A DNA stretch of 64,000 nt from the NCBI RefSeq assembly GCF_052156535.1, contig NZ_JBQKUP010000038.1, forward strand, positions 62,001 through 126,000, in the 5' to 3' direction. Positions 34,610 to 44,268 of this stretch are shown here, one piece after another. The notes beneath the pieces were generated by a model that had not been told where the DNA came from, ran no database searches, and saw only the letters and a list, made by a program, of their open reading frames with translations. The position numbers were made by a program, and so were the translations under genes. The DNA is from Nitrospira_E sp052156535. Its GTDB lineage: Bacteria; Nitrospirota; Nitrospiria; Nitrospirales; UBA8639. Position 1 is the stretch's first letter. Every line of letters starts with the position of its first letter.

Positions 34610-35410
34610 ATGATGAACACAAGGCGCAAAAACAGTGGCACACTCGGAATGGCATTAGCCTTTGCTCTCATAGGAGGAGGCATGTCGTTAGCCCTTAGCG
34701 AGTCAGGCCAACCATCCAAGGAACTTCTTCTCAATGCCAACTCCCTTCTCGGGAATACGGTCATTGACAAGGCGGGCAAAGAACTCGGGACGGTCAAAGA
34801 TTTACTGATCGATCAAACCACAGGGCAAATATCCTACATAGTTCTCTCGTATGGAGGCACATTCGGCGGTACTCTTGGGATCGGGTCGGAAAATTATTCG
34901 ATCCCCTGGGCGGAGGTGAAGCTGACCAAACAGGATGAGAACATGGTGGTTCAGGTAGCCGAAGCTCCCATTGGCGAAAAAAGAACGCCTCAAGACCACG
35001 CCTTCATGGGCCACGAGCAAGCTGCTACGGCCCAGACTAAGGATTTTAATCCTGCAACCGTCCAAACGGTAGAAGGGACTGTGGAAAATGTGGATCACGA
35101 CATGTTGGAGCCCGGAGTGACCACCACCGATAGTTTGATCGTGTTGGACGTCAAAACGCCATCCGGGACCGAACGGGTTCGAGTCGCGCCTGATAACTAT
35201 CTCAAGGAGCAGGGAATGGAGATCAAGGAAGGCGATAAGGTGGAGGTAACCGGATCACGGATCATGCGGGAGGGGAAAAGTTTGGTCTCCGCCTCTCAAG
35301 TTACTCTGAAAGGAAATGGAAAAGTTCTGGCCGTGCGAAAGGATGACGGCACTCCCAAATGGGACACAGGGAGTGGAATCCATACGAAGACATCGTCCGG
35401 AAATAAATAA
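34610..35410 (+). CDS. Exported PRC-barrel protein with C-terminal OB-like domain
   Basis: 266 residues; AAAGGAAAG precedes ATGATG. Signal-like N-terminus (RKNSGTLGMALAFALIGGG) then a PRC barrel (about 42-125: LLGNTVIDKAGKELGTVKDL, YSIPWAEVKLT) and, after a linker, a beta-rich region (about 150-235: VEGTVENVDHDML, LDVKTPSGTERVRVAP, EGDKVEVTGSRI) resembling a small OB-type barrel. Third exported or cytoplasmic PRC protein of the window. A Rho-independent-type hairpin follows at 35431. Confidence 0.88.
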   Translation: MMNTRRKNSGTLGMALAFALIGGGMSLALSESGQPSKELLLNANSLLGNTVIDKAGKELGTVKDLLIDQTTGQISYIVLSYGGTFGGTLGIGSENYSIPWAEVKLTKQDENMVVQVAEAPIGEKRTPQDHAFMGHEQAATAQTKDFNPATVQTVEGTVENVDHDMLEPGVTTTDSLIVLDVKTPSGTERVRVAPDNYLKEQGMEIKEGDKVEVTGSRIMREGKSLVSASQVTLKGNGKVLAVRKDDGTPKWDTGSGIHTKTSSGNK

Positions 35411-35430
35411 ATTTTCTCTATGTTCTGTTA

Positions 35431-35461
35431 ACGGGAAAAAGCCATCCGGGCTTTTTCCCGT
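35431..35461 (+). terminator. Strong terminator hairpin
   Basis: ACGGGAAAAAGCC and GGCTTTTTCCCGT form a perfect 13-bp stem with a 5-base loop, 20 bases past the PRC gene. The arm itself contains TTTTT. Confidence 0.8.
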
Positions 35462-35647
35462 CTGACTTCGTGCTGCCCTTCCCTAATCATCCTCCTCTTT
35501 GTGGAACCGCTTCAAGAATCTGAGTGTCAAATCCTGCCTGATATTTTTTGGAACCAGGGTTCTTTCCAGTTCATTTTCGATACAAACGCTGATACAAGCT
35601 GTAAATAATGGTTCGGTCTTACTCTTTTGACACAAGGAGATCCCAGG

Positions 35648-36778
35648 ATGGCACGTTCGCCCAAAAGGACATCTGGCTCTAAGAAAATTCGATACGCGGT
35701 GGTGGGGCTGGGCTATATCGCTCAGGTCGCCGTACTCCCGGCATTCGCACATGCGAAAAAAAACTCACAATTAGCAGCGTTGATTTCCGATGATTCCAAA
35801 AAATTGAAGCAATTGGGAGCACAATACGGCATCAACGGTCTTTATTCGTATGACCAATATGAAGAATGTCTGGAAAAGGAAGAAATTGATGCCGTGTATA
35901 TCGCGCTTCCCAATCATTTGCATTGCGAATATACCGTCAGAGCTGCGGAAACGGGCGTTCATGTGTTGTGTGAAAAGCCCATGGCTTTATCAGTCAAGGA
36001 ATGTGAAACCATGATCCGCACAGCGGACCATTATGGGGTCAAATTGATGGTGGCCTATCGGCTTCATTTTGAAGAGGCCAATCTTCGGGCCATCCACCTG
36101 GTTCAAACAGGGAAAATCGGCACGCCCCGGTATTTCCAATCGGCATTTAGTCTCCCGGTCAAAGATAAACAGAATATCCGGTTACGGGAAGAGACCGGTG
36201 GAGGCACGCTGTGGGATATCGGCATTTATTGTTTGAATGCCGCCAGGAATCTTTTTCATGCGGAACCCCTTGAGGTGTTTGCCAGTACGGCAGGAAAAGG
36301 GACCGACCGATTCGACGAAGTCGAAGAAATGAGCGCCGTTATGCTCCGATTCCCTGATGACCGGTTGGCTACCTTTATCTGTAGTTTCGGAGCCGCCGAC
36401 GTTTCCGAGTTTCGGATTGTGGGTACAACGGGACAACTGCGGGTGACCTCAGCCTACGAATATGTCGAACCCATTACTCATTACCTGACGATGAACGGGA
36501 AAGAGAAAAAGCAGACCTTCGCCAAACGTGATCAATTTGCTCCACAACTTTTAAAATTCTCGGATAGCATCTTAAAGGATAGGGTTCCTGAACCGGCAGG
36601 CGATGAGGGCCTCCATGATGTCCGCATTATTGAAGCTCTGTACCGTTCAGCCCAAAAAGGCCAACCGGTCCCGGTTAAAGGAGTCGAGCGGAAACGTCGT
36701 CCAACGCTTCGGCAAAACCTTCGCCGTCCGCCGGTTAAAAAGCCCAGACTTATCCATGCCCAAAGTCCGTCAGGATGA
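35648..36778 (+). CDS. Gfo/Idh/MocA-family oxidoreductase
   Basis: 376 residues from ATG at 35648, which is preceded by AAGGAGATCCCAGG; the frame opens 7 codons upstream. The NAD(P)-binding fold starts with RYAVVGLGYIAQVAVLP, and CEKPMALSVKECE carries the family E-K-P-x motif with the catalytic Lys. GGGTLWDIGIYCLNAARNLF is typical of glucose-fructose oxidoreductase relatives. The C-terminus is rich in Arg/Lys (RRPTLRQNLRRPPVKKPRLI), which is unusual. No Tat signal, so cytoplasmic. Substrate unknown; a sugar is likely. Confidence 0.9.
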   Translation: MARSPKRTSGSKKIRYAVVGLGYIAQVAVLPAFAHAKKNSQLAALISDDSKKLKQLGAQYGINGLYSYDQYEECLEKEEIDAVYIALPNHLHCEYTVRAAETGVHVLCEKPMALSVKECETMIRTADHYGVKLMVAYRLHFEEANLRAIHLVQTGKIGTPRYFQSAFSLPVKDKQNIRLREETGGGTLWDIGIYCLNAARNLFHAEPLEVFASTAGKGTDRFDEVEEMSAVMLRFPDDRLATFICSFGAADVSEFRIVGTTGQLRVTSAYEYVEPITHYLTMNGKEKKQTFAKRDQFAPQLLKFSDSILKDRVPEPAGDEGLHDVRIIEALYRSAQKGQPVPVKGVERKRRPTLRQNLRRPPVKKPRLIHAQSPSG

Positions 36779-36835
36779 TGATGGACATACAGAATTTTCA
36801 TTCATTTTTTACAGGCAATGGAAAGGAATCTCTGT

Positions 36836-37015
36836 ATGAATGAACAATTGAACAACATTGATCCCCAGGGGTCACCTTCCTCCGGGGATATCGATCAGGC
36901 TTTGCCTTCTTATCTTCTGGAAGCTGCATTAGATAGGGAATGGGAACGTCGCCATCGGCAAGGACAGATTGGAAAAGCTCAAGGAACATCACCAGAAGAG
37001 GGAATGAGTTCATGA
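36836..37015 (+). CDS. Small acidic protein coupled to the ASRT-family gene
   Basis: 59 residues from ATG at 36836 (AAAGGAATCTCTGT upstream). Mostly polar with a central helix (LPSYLLEAALDREWERRHRQ). Its stop overlaps the next ATG by four bases. No family recognised. Because of the coupling it may work with the ASRT-like protein. Confidence 0.65.
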   Translation: MNEQLNNIDPQGSPSSGDIDQALPSYLLEAALDREWERRHRQGQIGKAQGTSPEEGMSS

Positions 37016-37392
37016 ATCAACCAATGGGGGCCAAACGATGGGCCATTCCGGAAGGGTATATCCCTGCGGAAAGCCATGGACCTGAGCCGCAGATGACGAG
37101 TCATGAAACCGCATGCCTGCTGAATGTCTCGAACGATCCGGCGCATGTGCTTGTCACGATTTTTTATGCGGACCGTGATCCGGCGGGGCCTTACCACATC
37201 ACCGTTCCCCCACGTCGAACGAGTCATATTCGCTTTAATGATTTGGAAGACCCCGAACCCATACCCAAGGATACAGATTTCGCCAGCTTGTTCGAGTCCG
37301 ATGTGCCGATTGTGGTGCAACACACCAGGCTGGATTCCCGACAGGCGGAGAATGCTCTTCTGTCTACCATCGCCTATACGGACCATTTGTAA
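37012..37392 (+). CDS. ASRT-family (Anabaena sensory rhodopsin transducer-like) protein
   Basis: 126 residues from ATG at 37012 (four-base overlap with the upstream gene). RWAIPEGYIPAESHGPEPQM, SHETACLLNVSNDPAHV, GPYHITVPPRRTSHIRFNDL and DVPIVVQHTRLDSRQAENAL all match the PF07100 (DUF1362) family, whose founder is the transducer of Anabaena sensory rhodopsin. The family fold is a beta-sandwich tetramer that may bind carbohydrate or DNA. No rhodopsin gene is in the window, so the ancestral role is probably not phototransduction. Confidence 0.9.
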   Translation: MNQPMGAKRWAIPEGYIPAESHGPEPQMTSHETACLLNVSNDPAHVLVTIFYADRDPAGPYHITVPPRRTSHIRFNDLEDPEPIPKDTDFASLFESDVPIVVQHTRLDSRQAENALLSTIAYTDHL

Positions 37393-37459
37393 TGTATTCA
37401 TGCACCGAGGTATAGACTGCGTATTTCAAACTGGAGAAAACAAGAGAGGAACTCAGAAC

Positions 37460-39211
37460 ATGACAAAAACCGCCGCGGACGTGTTGATAGAGAAGCTTCA
37501 AAATTGGGGCGTAGACGTCATATTCGGTCTTCCCGGAGATGGCATTAATGGAATCATGGAAGCCCTGCGTCAACGAAAGGATACCATACGATTCATCCAG
37601 GTTCGCCATGAAGAGTCCGCAGCCTGGATGGCCTGCGGGTATGCGAAATACACGGGAAAGCTTGGCGTGTGCCTGGCCACCTCAGGGCCTGGAGGGCTTC
37701 ATCTTCTGAATGGTTTGTATGATGCCAAAATGGAGAAACAGCCTGTACTGGCTATTACCGGTCATCATTTTCACGATTTGATCGATACCCATGCCCAGCA
37801 AGACGTGAATCTTACCAGAGTTTTTGAGGATGTGGTGGTCTATAACACACGGGTGATGAGCGCAACGCATGTGGAGAATGTGGTCGACTTGGCCTGTCGG
37901 ACCGCGTTGAGCTATCGCGGGGTGGCGCACATTAATTTCCCCGTCGATCTGCAAGAAACAAAAGCAGACAAAGGCTATTCCAAACGCAATATTCCCCACC
38001 ATTCGATGGAAATCTTTTCCCGTAGCGCGCGATTACCCAGTCAAGCCGATTTGCAACAGGCCGCCAACGTATTGAATGAGGGAAAATGTATTGCCATCAT
38101 GGCCGGGGCTGGAGCCTTGGAAGCCACCGATGAACTTGAACACATTGCAGAATTGCTGGGAGCGCCCATTATTAAACCGTTATTGGGAAAAGCGTCGGTA
38201 CCTGATGACAGTCCCTATACGACAGGGGGTATCGGATTGTTAGGAACCGCGCCCTCTCAAGAGGCTTTGGAGGATTGCGATACCCTGTTTCTCATCGGAA
38301 CGTCGTTTCCCTATATGGAATTTTATCCCAAGCCCGGACAGGCCCGGGCCGTTCAAATCGATCTTGATCCGGCGCGAATCGGACTGCGGTACCCGGTGGA
38401 AGTCGGCTTGGTTGGCGACTGCCGGAAAACCCTCCAAGAGCTATCGCCGATGTTGCAACGGAATAAACACCGTAAATTTTTGGAACGGGCACAAACGGCA
38501 ATGGCCAAATGGCGGACATTGATGGAAGAACGCGGAACCCGAAAAGACAAACCCATGAAACCCCAGGTGGTGGCCTGGGAACTCGGCAAACGTCTTTCCG
38601 ACCATGCCATCGTTTCCTGTGATTCGGGAACGATCACGACCTGGTGGGCCAGACAAATCCCGGCCAAACGAGGGCAGAAACACACGGTATCCGGCACTCT
38701 GGCTTCCATGGCCTGCGGGTTACCCTATGCGATTGCGGCCCAAATCGCCTATCCGGATCGTCAATGTATCGCCTTTGTGGGAGATGGGGGATTTTCGATG
38801 CTCATGGCTGAGTTCGCCACTTGTGTCAAATATCAATTGCCCGTGAAAGTGTTCGTCATCAAAAACAATACGCTCGGCCAGATTAAATGGGAACAGATGG
38901 TGTTTCTGGGAAATCCCGAATACGGATGCGAATTGCATCCCATTGATTTTGCCCTCGTCGCTCAGGCATGCGGAGGAACCGGACTGACCGTCGACGATGC
39001 TGCGGATTGTGGTTCCATCATCGACCAGGCCTTCCAAACGCCGGGGCCGGTATTGGTACAGGCCATCGTCGATCCGTTTGAGCCTCCGATGCCGGCCAAC
39101 ATTACGATGAGCCAAGCCGCCAAATTTGCAGAATCGTTGGCAAGAGGCGAACCGAACCGGGTGAAAATTGCTATGACGGCCTTGTCCGATCGGGTACGAG
39201 AACTCGTCTAA
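37460..39211 (+). CDS. ThDP-dependent pyruvate oxidase/acetolactate synthase-like enzyme
   Basis: 583 residues from ATG at 37460 (AGAGGAACTCAGAAC before it); the same frame is open far upstream but that overlaps the ASRT gene. Three-domain layout: PYR domain with catalytic Glu51 in VRHEESAAWMACGYAK and ATSGPGGLHLLNGLYDAK, central FAD-type domain, PP domain with the ThDP motif VGDGGFSML (441-443 GDG) through NNTLG. Closest overall feel is PoxB-type pyruvate:quinone oxidase, but acetolactate synthase-like or other 2-oxoacid decarboxylase function is possible. The last 25 residues (RVKIAMTALSDRVRELV) could provide a membrane-binding helix as in PoxB. Confidence 0.9.
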   Translation: MTKTAADVLIEKLQNWGVDVIFGLPGDGINGIMEALRQRKDTIRFIQVRHEESAAWMACGYAKYTGKLGVCLATSGPGGLHLLNGLYDAKMEKQPVLAITGHHFHDLIDTHAQQDVNLTRVFEDVVVYNTRVMSATHVENVVDLACRTALSYRGVAHINFPVDLQETKADKGYSKRNIPHHSMEIFSRSARLPSQADLQQAANVLNEGKCIAIMAGAGALEATDELEHIAELLGAPIIKPLLGKASVPDDSPYTTGGIGLLGTAPSQEALEDCDTLFLIGTSFPYMEFYPKPGQARAVQIDLDPARIGLRYPVEVGLVGDCRKTLQELSPMLQRNKHRKFLERAQTAMAKWRTLMEERGTRKDKPMKPQVVAWELGKRLSDHAIVSCDSGTITTWWARQIPAKRGQKHTVSGTLASMACGLPYAIAAQIAYPDRQCIAFVGDGGFSMLMAEFATCVKYQLPVKVFVIKNNTLGQIKWEQMVFLGNPEYGCELHPIDFALVAQACGGTGLTVDDAADCGSIIDQAFQTPGPVLVQAIVDPFEPPMPANITMSQAAKFAESLARGEPNRVKIAMTALSDRVRELV

Positions 39212-39755
39212 CGGAATGCTGGAGAAATCCATAGCCTCGAGAAGGGGACGCTAGCGACGCTCCTGAAATAATAGGTCCAAAATTTTGTTCCTCTCACCTT
39301 TCTTCTTTGCGCCAAGGGTTATGTCCCCTTGCACAGTTATTGAAAAAAGGTCAGTGTTTATGAGGGATGGGTAAAGGAATGGTAATGGTGTTGAATAATT
39401 CTTTGAAGGGTTCATTCTCAAGGAATCCGATTTGCGGTGTATCGGCTGTATGTTTCCTATGATGATAAGTACGGAGATGAAGTGGATGAAGGAAACCATC
39501 GAAGACATCACCACCATTCTCTCTACGTGTGCAATGGGGTCGGCCATTTCACTTGCGTACCAATACGTTGAAAGAAAAAGACAAGGCCGGGTCAATGGTG
39601 GATACGATCAGGCCCGTGAAAAGGAGCATGTGAATGGTACCGGTGTTGATAAAAGTCAGTGAGGACATCCGAGGTAGAAAATTGGGATGTATGATTCATG
39701 TTGTCCCTCCTCCGGACCCGGTGCATCTGCCCCGATATGTTTACGCTTAGGTGGA
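39212..39755. other. Gene-poor stretch between two metabolic genes
   Basis: About 540 bases. A 76-codon plus-strand frame (39432-39662, with ISLAYQYVERKRQG) and a 114-codon minus-strand frame overlap each other without ribosome sites; neither is convincing. No hairpin or repeat recognised. Confidence 0.35.
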
Positions 39756-40862
39756 ATGATGGCAGTTCTGCCGCAGGCTGACACCAGGATCGATCGCTAT
39801 GAGGTCTCGGTCTATAAAATTCCCACTGACATGTCTGAATCGGATGGCACGTATACCTGGGATTCTACAACGCTGGTGGTGGTGCGGATAGGAACACGGG
39901 CTGGAGAAGGATGGGGATATACCTATGCCGACATCGCCACGGCTATTTTGATTGACAAGACGTTGTGTGCCGCGTTGCAAGATCATGACGCCATGGCGAT
40001 TCCCGAATGTTGGCTGATCATGAGACGGGCCATACGGAATTTGGGGAGACCCGGCATTGCTTCCATGGCCATCGCCGCTGTGGATATGGCCCTATGGGAT
40101 TTAAAGGCGAGGGTGCTGAATATTCCACTGATCATGTTATTCGGGCGTGCTCAGAATGGGATTCCAATTTATGGGAGTGGAGGATTTACCTCCTATACGG
40201 ACCAACAGCTGGAGGATCAATTGGGGACGTGGAGCAAACAGGGAATCTCGCAGGTCAAAATGAAAGTTGGACGTCATCCTGACCAGGATCTTCACAGGGT
40301 CCACGTGGCACGCAACGCCCTTCAACCCGGCACCCGCCTCTTTGTCGATGCCAATGGAGCCTATACGGTTAAACAAGCCATGCGGTTTTCTGAATTATTC
40401 GCGGAATCCGGCGTTGAATGGTTCGAAGAACCGGTCTCATCCGATAATCTCCACGGGCTCAATCTAATCAAAGAACATGCGCCGGCATCCCTTGAGATCA
40501 CGGCAGGAGAATATGGATATGATTTGCCGTATTTTCAAAGAATGGTGGATGCCCAATGTGTGGATGTGCTTCAAGCTGACGCCTCGCGTTGCGGTATCAC
40601 CGGATTTTTACAGGTCGGAGCATTATGTGAAGCCCGGTCTCTACCGCTATCAGCTCATTGTGCGCCGTCACTTCACCTTCATCCGGCCTGTGCGCTCCAC
40701 CCTTTGCGACACATCGAATATTTTCACGACCATGTCAGGATAGAACAGATGCTGTTTGACGGTGTCCCGGCACCGATTAACGGCAGACTCTATCCTGATT
40801 TGAGTCGTGCAGGACATGGCCTGGAATTCAAACGGGCGGATGCCGCTCAATTTGCTCTCTGA
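39756..40862 (+). CDS. Enolase-superfamily enzyme (mandelate racemase/muconate lactonizing type)
   Basis: 368 residues from ATG at 39756 (AGGTGGA upstream; the frame opens 23 codons earlier). N-terminal capping domain (YEVSVYKIPT, then MAIAAVDMALWDLKARVLN) and a barrel with VKMKVG (Lys-x-Lys), LFVDANGAYT (first metal Asp), WFEEPV (second metal Glu) and ITAGEYGYD (third metal Glu), followed by the catalytic-type His in LSAHCAPSLHLHPACAL. This fits the mandelate racemase subgroup (His as base). It probably dehydrates or epimerises a sugar acid; substrate not identifiable. Confidence 0.88.
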   Translation: MMAVLPQADTRIDRYEVSVYKIPTDMSESDGTYTWDSTTLVVVRIGTRAGEGWGYTYADIATAILIDKTLCAALQDHDAMAIPECWLIMRRAIRNLGRPGIASMAIAAVDMALWDLKARVLNIPLIMLFGRAQNGIPIYGSGGFTSYTDQQLEDQLGTWSKQGISQVKMKVGRHPDQDLHRVHVARNALQPGTRLFVDANGAYTVKQAMRFSELFAESGVEWFEEPVSSDNLHGLNLIKEHAPASLEITAGEYGYDLPYFQRMVDAQCVDVLQADASRCGITGFLQVGALCEARSLPLSAHCAPSLHLHPACALHPLRHIEYFHDHVRIEQMLFDGVPAPINGRLYPDLSRAGHGLEFKRADAAQFAL

Positions 40863-40938
40863 ACCTTGCGGGGATTTCCTGCCAAGGCGGATCCCATAGG
40901 GAATTTCGTAAGGTGCACCAGACAAGGACAAAAACTTC

Positions 40939-43900
40939 ATGTTGACCAAATCACTACCAATTTTGAATACCGCTCGGGTCAAAAAAAACCGACAGGAGGA
41001 TTTCGCCTATCAGGAGATTGCAGCTGAGTTGTCTTCTCACCTTCAAATCTCCATTGAAGGAGAAGTGCGTTTCGATGAAGGAAGCCGGGCGTTATATGCG
41101 ACTGACGGATCGAATTACCGCCAAGTGCCCGTCGGGGTGGTCATTCCTAAAACCGTGGAAGATGTGATCACGACGGTGGCCGTGTGTCACCGGCATGGAG
41201 TCCCGGTTCTCTCACGCGGTGGAGGTACCAGTCTGGCCGGCCAATGCTGTAATGTGGCCGTCGTCATGGATATGTCGAAATACCTCCATTCCATCATGGA
41301 ATTTGATCCCGCCTCCCGGCGTGCACGCGTGCAACCGGGTGTCGTGCTCGATGTGCTGCGCAACAGAGCGGAACAGCATCATTTGACGTTTGCGCCTGAT
41401 CCGTCCACACATGATCACTGCACACTGGGTGGGATGATCGGAAACAATTCCTGTGGAGTGCATGCCCTGATGGGCGGAAAAACAGTGGATAACATCGAGG
41501 AACTGGAAATCCTCACCTATGATGGATTGCGGATGCGCGTGGGCAAAACCAGTGAAGAGGACCTCCACCACATTATCCGGCAGGGAGGCCGACGCGGTGA
41601 CATCTATGCCAGGTTACAATCCATTCGCGATCAATACGCCTCGCTCATTCGTTCCCGCTATCCCGACATTCCCAGAAGAGTGTCGGGATACAATCTTGAT
41701 CAATTACTCCCCGAACATGATTTCAATATCGCTCGAGCGCTGGTCGGGACCGAGGGCACATGTGTGACCGTGTTGGAGGCAACGGTCGGACTCGTCAAGA
41801 GTCCGCCATGGCGGACACTCATTGTCCTTGGATACCGGGACATCTATCAAGCCGGAGACCATTTGATGGACATCCTGGCGCATCAACCGATCGGATTGGA
41901 AGGGCTGGACGATATGCTCGTGGGTGATATGACCAAAAACCATTTGCATGTTGATAAACTGTCCTTGCTTCCAGAGGGCCGGGGATGGCTGCTTGTCGAA
42001 TTTGGCGGAGACACCCAGCAAGAAGCGGATGACCGGGCACGGGAGCTCATGGAGGAACTTGGCAAGCAATCTCAAGCCCCGGCCATGAAACGCTATGATA
42101 ATAAAGCTCAGGAACAATACGTGTGGAAGATTCGCAAATCGGGTCTCGCGGCCACAGCTCGAGTGCCGGGCGGTGATGACAGTTGGACCGGATGGGAGGA
42201 TTCGGCGGTCGCACCGAAGGACGTGGGAAATTATCTCCGGGATCTTCGCGAGTTGATGCAGGCGCACGGGTATCAGTGTGCGCTGTATGGCCATTTTGGC
42301 CAGGGATGCATTCATACCCGCATTAATTTTGACTTAAAAACGCGGGCGGGAATTGACACATACCGGAATTTCATCGAAGAAGCCTCCGACCTGGTGATGC
42401 GGTATCACGGGTCTTTTTCCGGTGAACACGGAGATGGGCAGTCACGGGGGGAATTGCTGCCGAAGATGTTCGGCCAGGAACTCATGAATGCGTTTCGTGA
42501 ATTTAAACAGGCCTGGGATCCTGATGGGAAAATGAATCCGGGAAAAGTGATCGATGCCCATCCCCTTGATCACAATCTGCGGTTGGGAACTTCCTATAAT
42601 CCGCCACAACTCAACACCCATTTTCACTATACGGATGATAGGGGGAGCTTTCCGCGGGCCACGTTACGCTGTGTCGGCGTGGGAGATTGCCGGAATATGG
42701 AAGGCGGAACGATGTGTCCCAGCTACCGAATCACGCGGGAGGAACAACATTCCACGCGCGGACGGGCACACCTGCTATTCGAAATGTTACAAGGCAATCC
42801 CTTACGCCACGGCTGGCGAAGCGAAGCGGTCAAAGAGGCATTGGATCTGTGCCTGGCCTGCAAAGGCTGCCTGAGCGACTGTCCAGTGAACGTGGATATG
42901 GCCACCTATAAAGCAGAGTTTCTCTCTCACTATTATGAAGGCCGCCTCCGCCCCCGCGCCGCATTTTCCATGGGACTCATTTACTGGTGGTCAAGGCTCG
43001 CCTCCACCATGCCTGGGGTGGTGAATGCCGTGACCCATGCTCCGATATTAGGGACTCTGGTCAAAAAATTTGGAGGCATTGCTCCTCAACGAGACATGCC
43101 TCGCTATGCCAAGAAGTCCTTTACCGCCTGGTTTCATAAGCGGCCTGCTTCTTATTCTGCAGCGCGCAAAGTGGTGTTATGGCCTGACACCTTTAATAAT
43201 TATTTTTCCCCACACACACTGAAAGCGGCAGTTGAGGTGTTGGAGAAAATTGGTTTTGAGGTCACCATCCCTCCACGGCCTCTCTGTTGCGGACGCCCCT
43301 TATATGATTTCGGCATGCTGAAAACCGCCAAACTCCTGCTGCGTCAAATCTTAAATTCTTTAGATAAGGATATCGCCGCCGGCATTCCCGTTATTGGCCT
43401 TGAACCCAGTTGCGTGGCGGTCTTTCGCGACGAACTTCTTAAATTGTTTCCCAATGATGAGCATGCGAAACGGCTGGCCGGATTAACGTGTACGCTTGGA
43501 GAATTTCTTGATAAACAGGCAGGACCCATTGCCTGGCCGCAGCTCCATGAACGAGCCATTGTGCATGGTCATTGTCATCAAAAGGCCGTCATGGGGATGA
43601 AGAGTGAAATGAAAATTTTAAAGGACATCGGATTAGATTGCACACTTCTCGATTCCGGATGTTGCGGGATGGCGGGGTCATTCGGCTTTAAAGAAGAGCA
43701 TTACGGGATTTCACTGGCTATTGGAGAACAAATTCTTCTTCCGAAGATTCGGGAAGCGGCGGCAAAAAAAGAATTAGTCGTTACCGATGGATTCAGTTGT
43801 CGCGAACAAATCATGCAAACGACCGGCCGGAACGCGCTCCATACGGCCGAAGTGCTTCAAAGAGCGATGAACGGTGCTGAACAAGGGTCCGACGCTTCTC

Positions 43901-43968
43901 TTCCGAAAGGCCGGGCAGAGGAACCCGTGGCGGAAGTTTTTTCACAAAGCCGGCTCCTTGCCGACTAG
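40939..43968 (+). CDS. FAD-linked oxidase/4Fe-4S/CCG-domain dehydrogenase (D-lactate/glycolate type)
   Basis: 1009 residues, a three-part fusion. FAD domain of the GlcD/D-lactate type (about 20-480; RGGGTSLAGQC, GGMIGNNSCGVHALMGGKT, HGDGQSRGELLP). Iron-sulfur domain with clusters CVGVGDC ... MC (from 578) and CLACKGCLSDCP (Cys638, 641, 644, 648). Two CCG motifs, LCCGRPLYDFG (783) and GCCGMAGSFGF (908), typical of heterodisulfide-reductase-like electron carriers. It likely oxidises D-lactate, glycolate or another 2-hydroxyacid and passes electrons to the quinone pool. Start has AAGGAC upstream. Fusion of GlcD, GlcF-type modules in one chain is common in this class. Confidence 0.92.
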   Translation: MLTKSLPILNTARVKKNRQEDFAYQEIAAELSSHLQISIEGEVRFDEGSRALYATDGSNYRQVPVGVVIPKTVEDVITTVAVCHRHGVPVLSRGGGTSLAGQCCNVAVVMDMSKYLHSIMEFDPASRRARVQPGVVLDVLRNRAEQHHLTFAPDPSTHDHCTLGGMIGNNSCGVHALMGGKTVDNIEELEILTYDGLRMRVGKTSEEDLHHIIRQGGRRGDIYARLQSIRDQYASLIRSRYPDIPRRVSGYNLDQLLPEHDFNIARALVGTEGTCVTVLEATVGLVKSPPWRTLIVLGYRDIYQAGDHLMDILAHQPIGLEGLDDMLVGDMTKNHLHVDKLSLLPEGRGWLLVEFGGDTQQEADDRARELMEELGKQSQAPAMKRYDNKAQEQYVWKIRKSGLAATARVPGGDDSWTGWEDSAVAPKDVGNYLRDLRELMQAHGYQCALYGHFGQGCIHTRINFDLKTRAGIDTYRNFIEEASDLVMRYHGSFSGEHGDGQSRGELLPKMFGQELMNAFREFKQAWDPDGKMNPGKVIDAHPLDHNLRLGTSYNPPQLNTHFHYTDDRGSFPRATLRCVGVGDCRNMEGGTMCPSYRITREEQHSTRGRAHLLFEMLQGNPLRHGWRSEAVKEALDLCLACKGCLSDCPVNVDMATYKAEFLSHYYEGRLRPRAAFSMGLIYWWSRLASTMPGVVNAVTHAPILGTLVKKFGGIAPQRDMPRYAKKSFTAWFHKRPASYSAARKVVLWPDTFNNYFSPHTLKAAVEVLEKIGFEVTIPPRPLCCGRPLYDFGMLKTAKLLLRQILNSLDKDIAAGIPVIGLEPSCVAVFRDELLKLFPNDEHAKRLAGLTCTLGEFLDKQAGPIAWPQLHERAIVHGHCHQKAVMGMKSEMKILKDIGLDCTLLDSGCCGMAGSFGFKEEHYGISLAIGEQILLPKIREAAAKKELVVTDGFSCREQIMQTTGRNALHTAEVLQRAMNGAEQGSDASLPKGRAEEPVAEVFSQSRLLAD

Positions 43969-43982
43969 AAAAGGAGGTCCTA

Positions 43983-44186
43983 ATGCTCACCATCGGCTTC
44001 ATTTTACTCATCATTGCCGGAATTTGTGCGGTCATTGGATTTGGAGTCTTTTCGACCCCTGTTGTGGGACCGGCACGTGTGGCCTTTTATTTTTTGTTGA
44101 TTCTGTCCCTTGCGACGATCTTCTATGGAGTGGTTCAAACAGAAATGCATGTCGATCCTCAGGTCCCGACGCAAGAACGGAACTAA
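43983..44186 (+). CDS. Small two-span membrane protein
   Basis: 67 residues with two hydrophobic segments (TIGFILLIIAGICAVIGFGV and AFYFLLILSLATIFYGVV) and a polar tail. AAAGGAGG precedes ATG, 15 bases past the FAD/Fe-S gene, so the two may be co-transcribed. Resembles DUF1328 proteins in layout but not in sequence. Function unknown. Confidence 0.75.
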   Translation: MLTIGFILLIIAGICAVIGFGVFSTPVVGPARVAFYFLLILSLATIFYGVVQTEMHVDPQVPTQERN

Positions 44187-44268
44187 CCGTACCGGAAGAA
44201 AACAGAGAAGGGAAGGATCCTCATCCTGATTCATGAAAATTTCGGATGCGGGAGAACTTCGCTTCGTG

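Noticed and set aside
37124..37459. N-terminal extension of the ThDP enzyme frame
   Set aside because: It overlaps the ASRT-family gene; AGAGGAACTCAGAAC and the family N-terminus place the start at 37460.
39251..39662. Two overlapping frames (114 codons minus, 76 codons plus)
   Set aside because: No ribosome sites, no recognised family, mutually exclusive.
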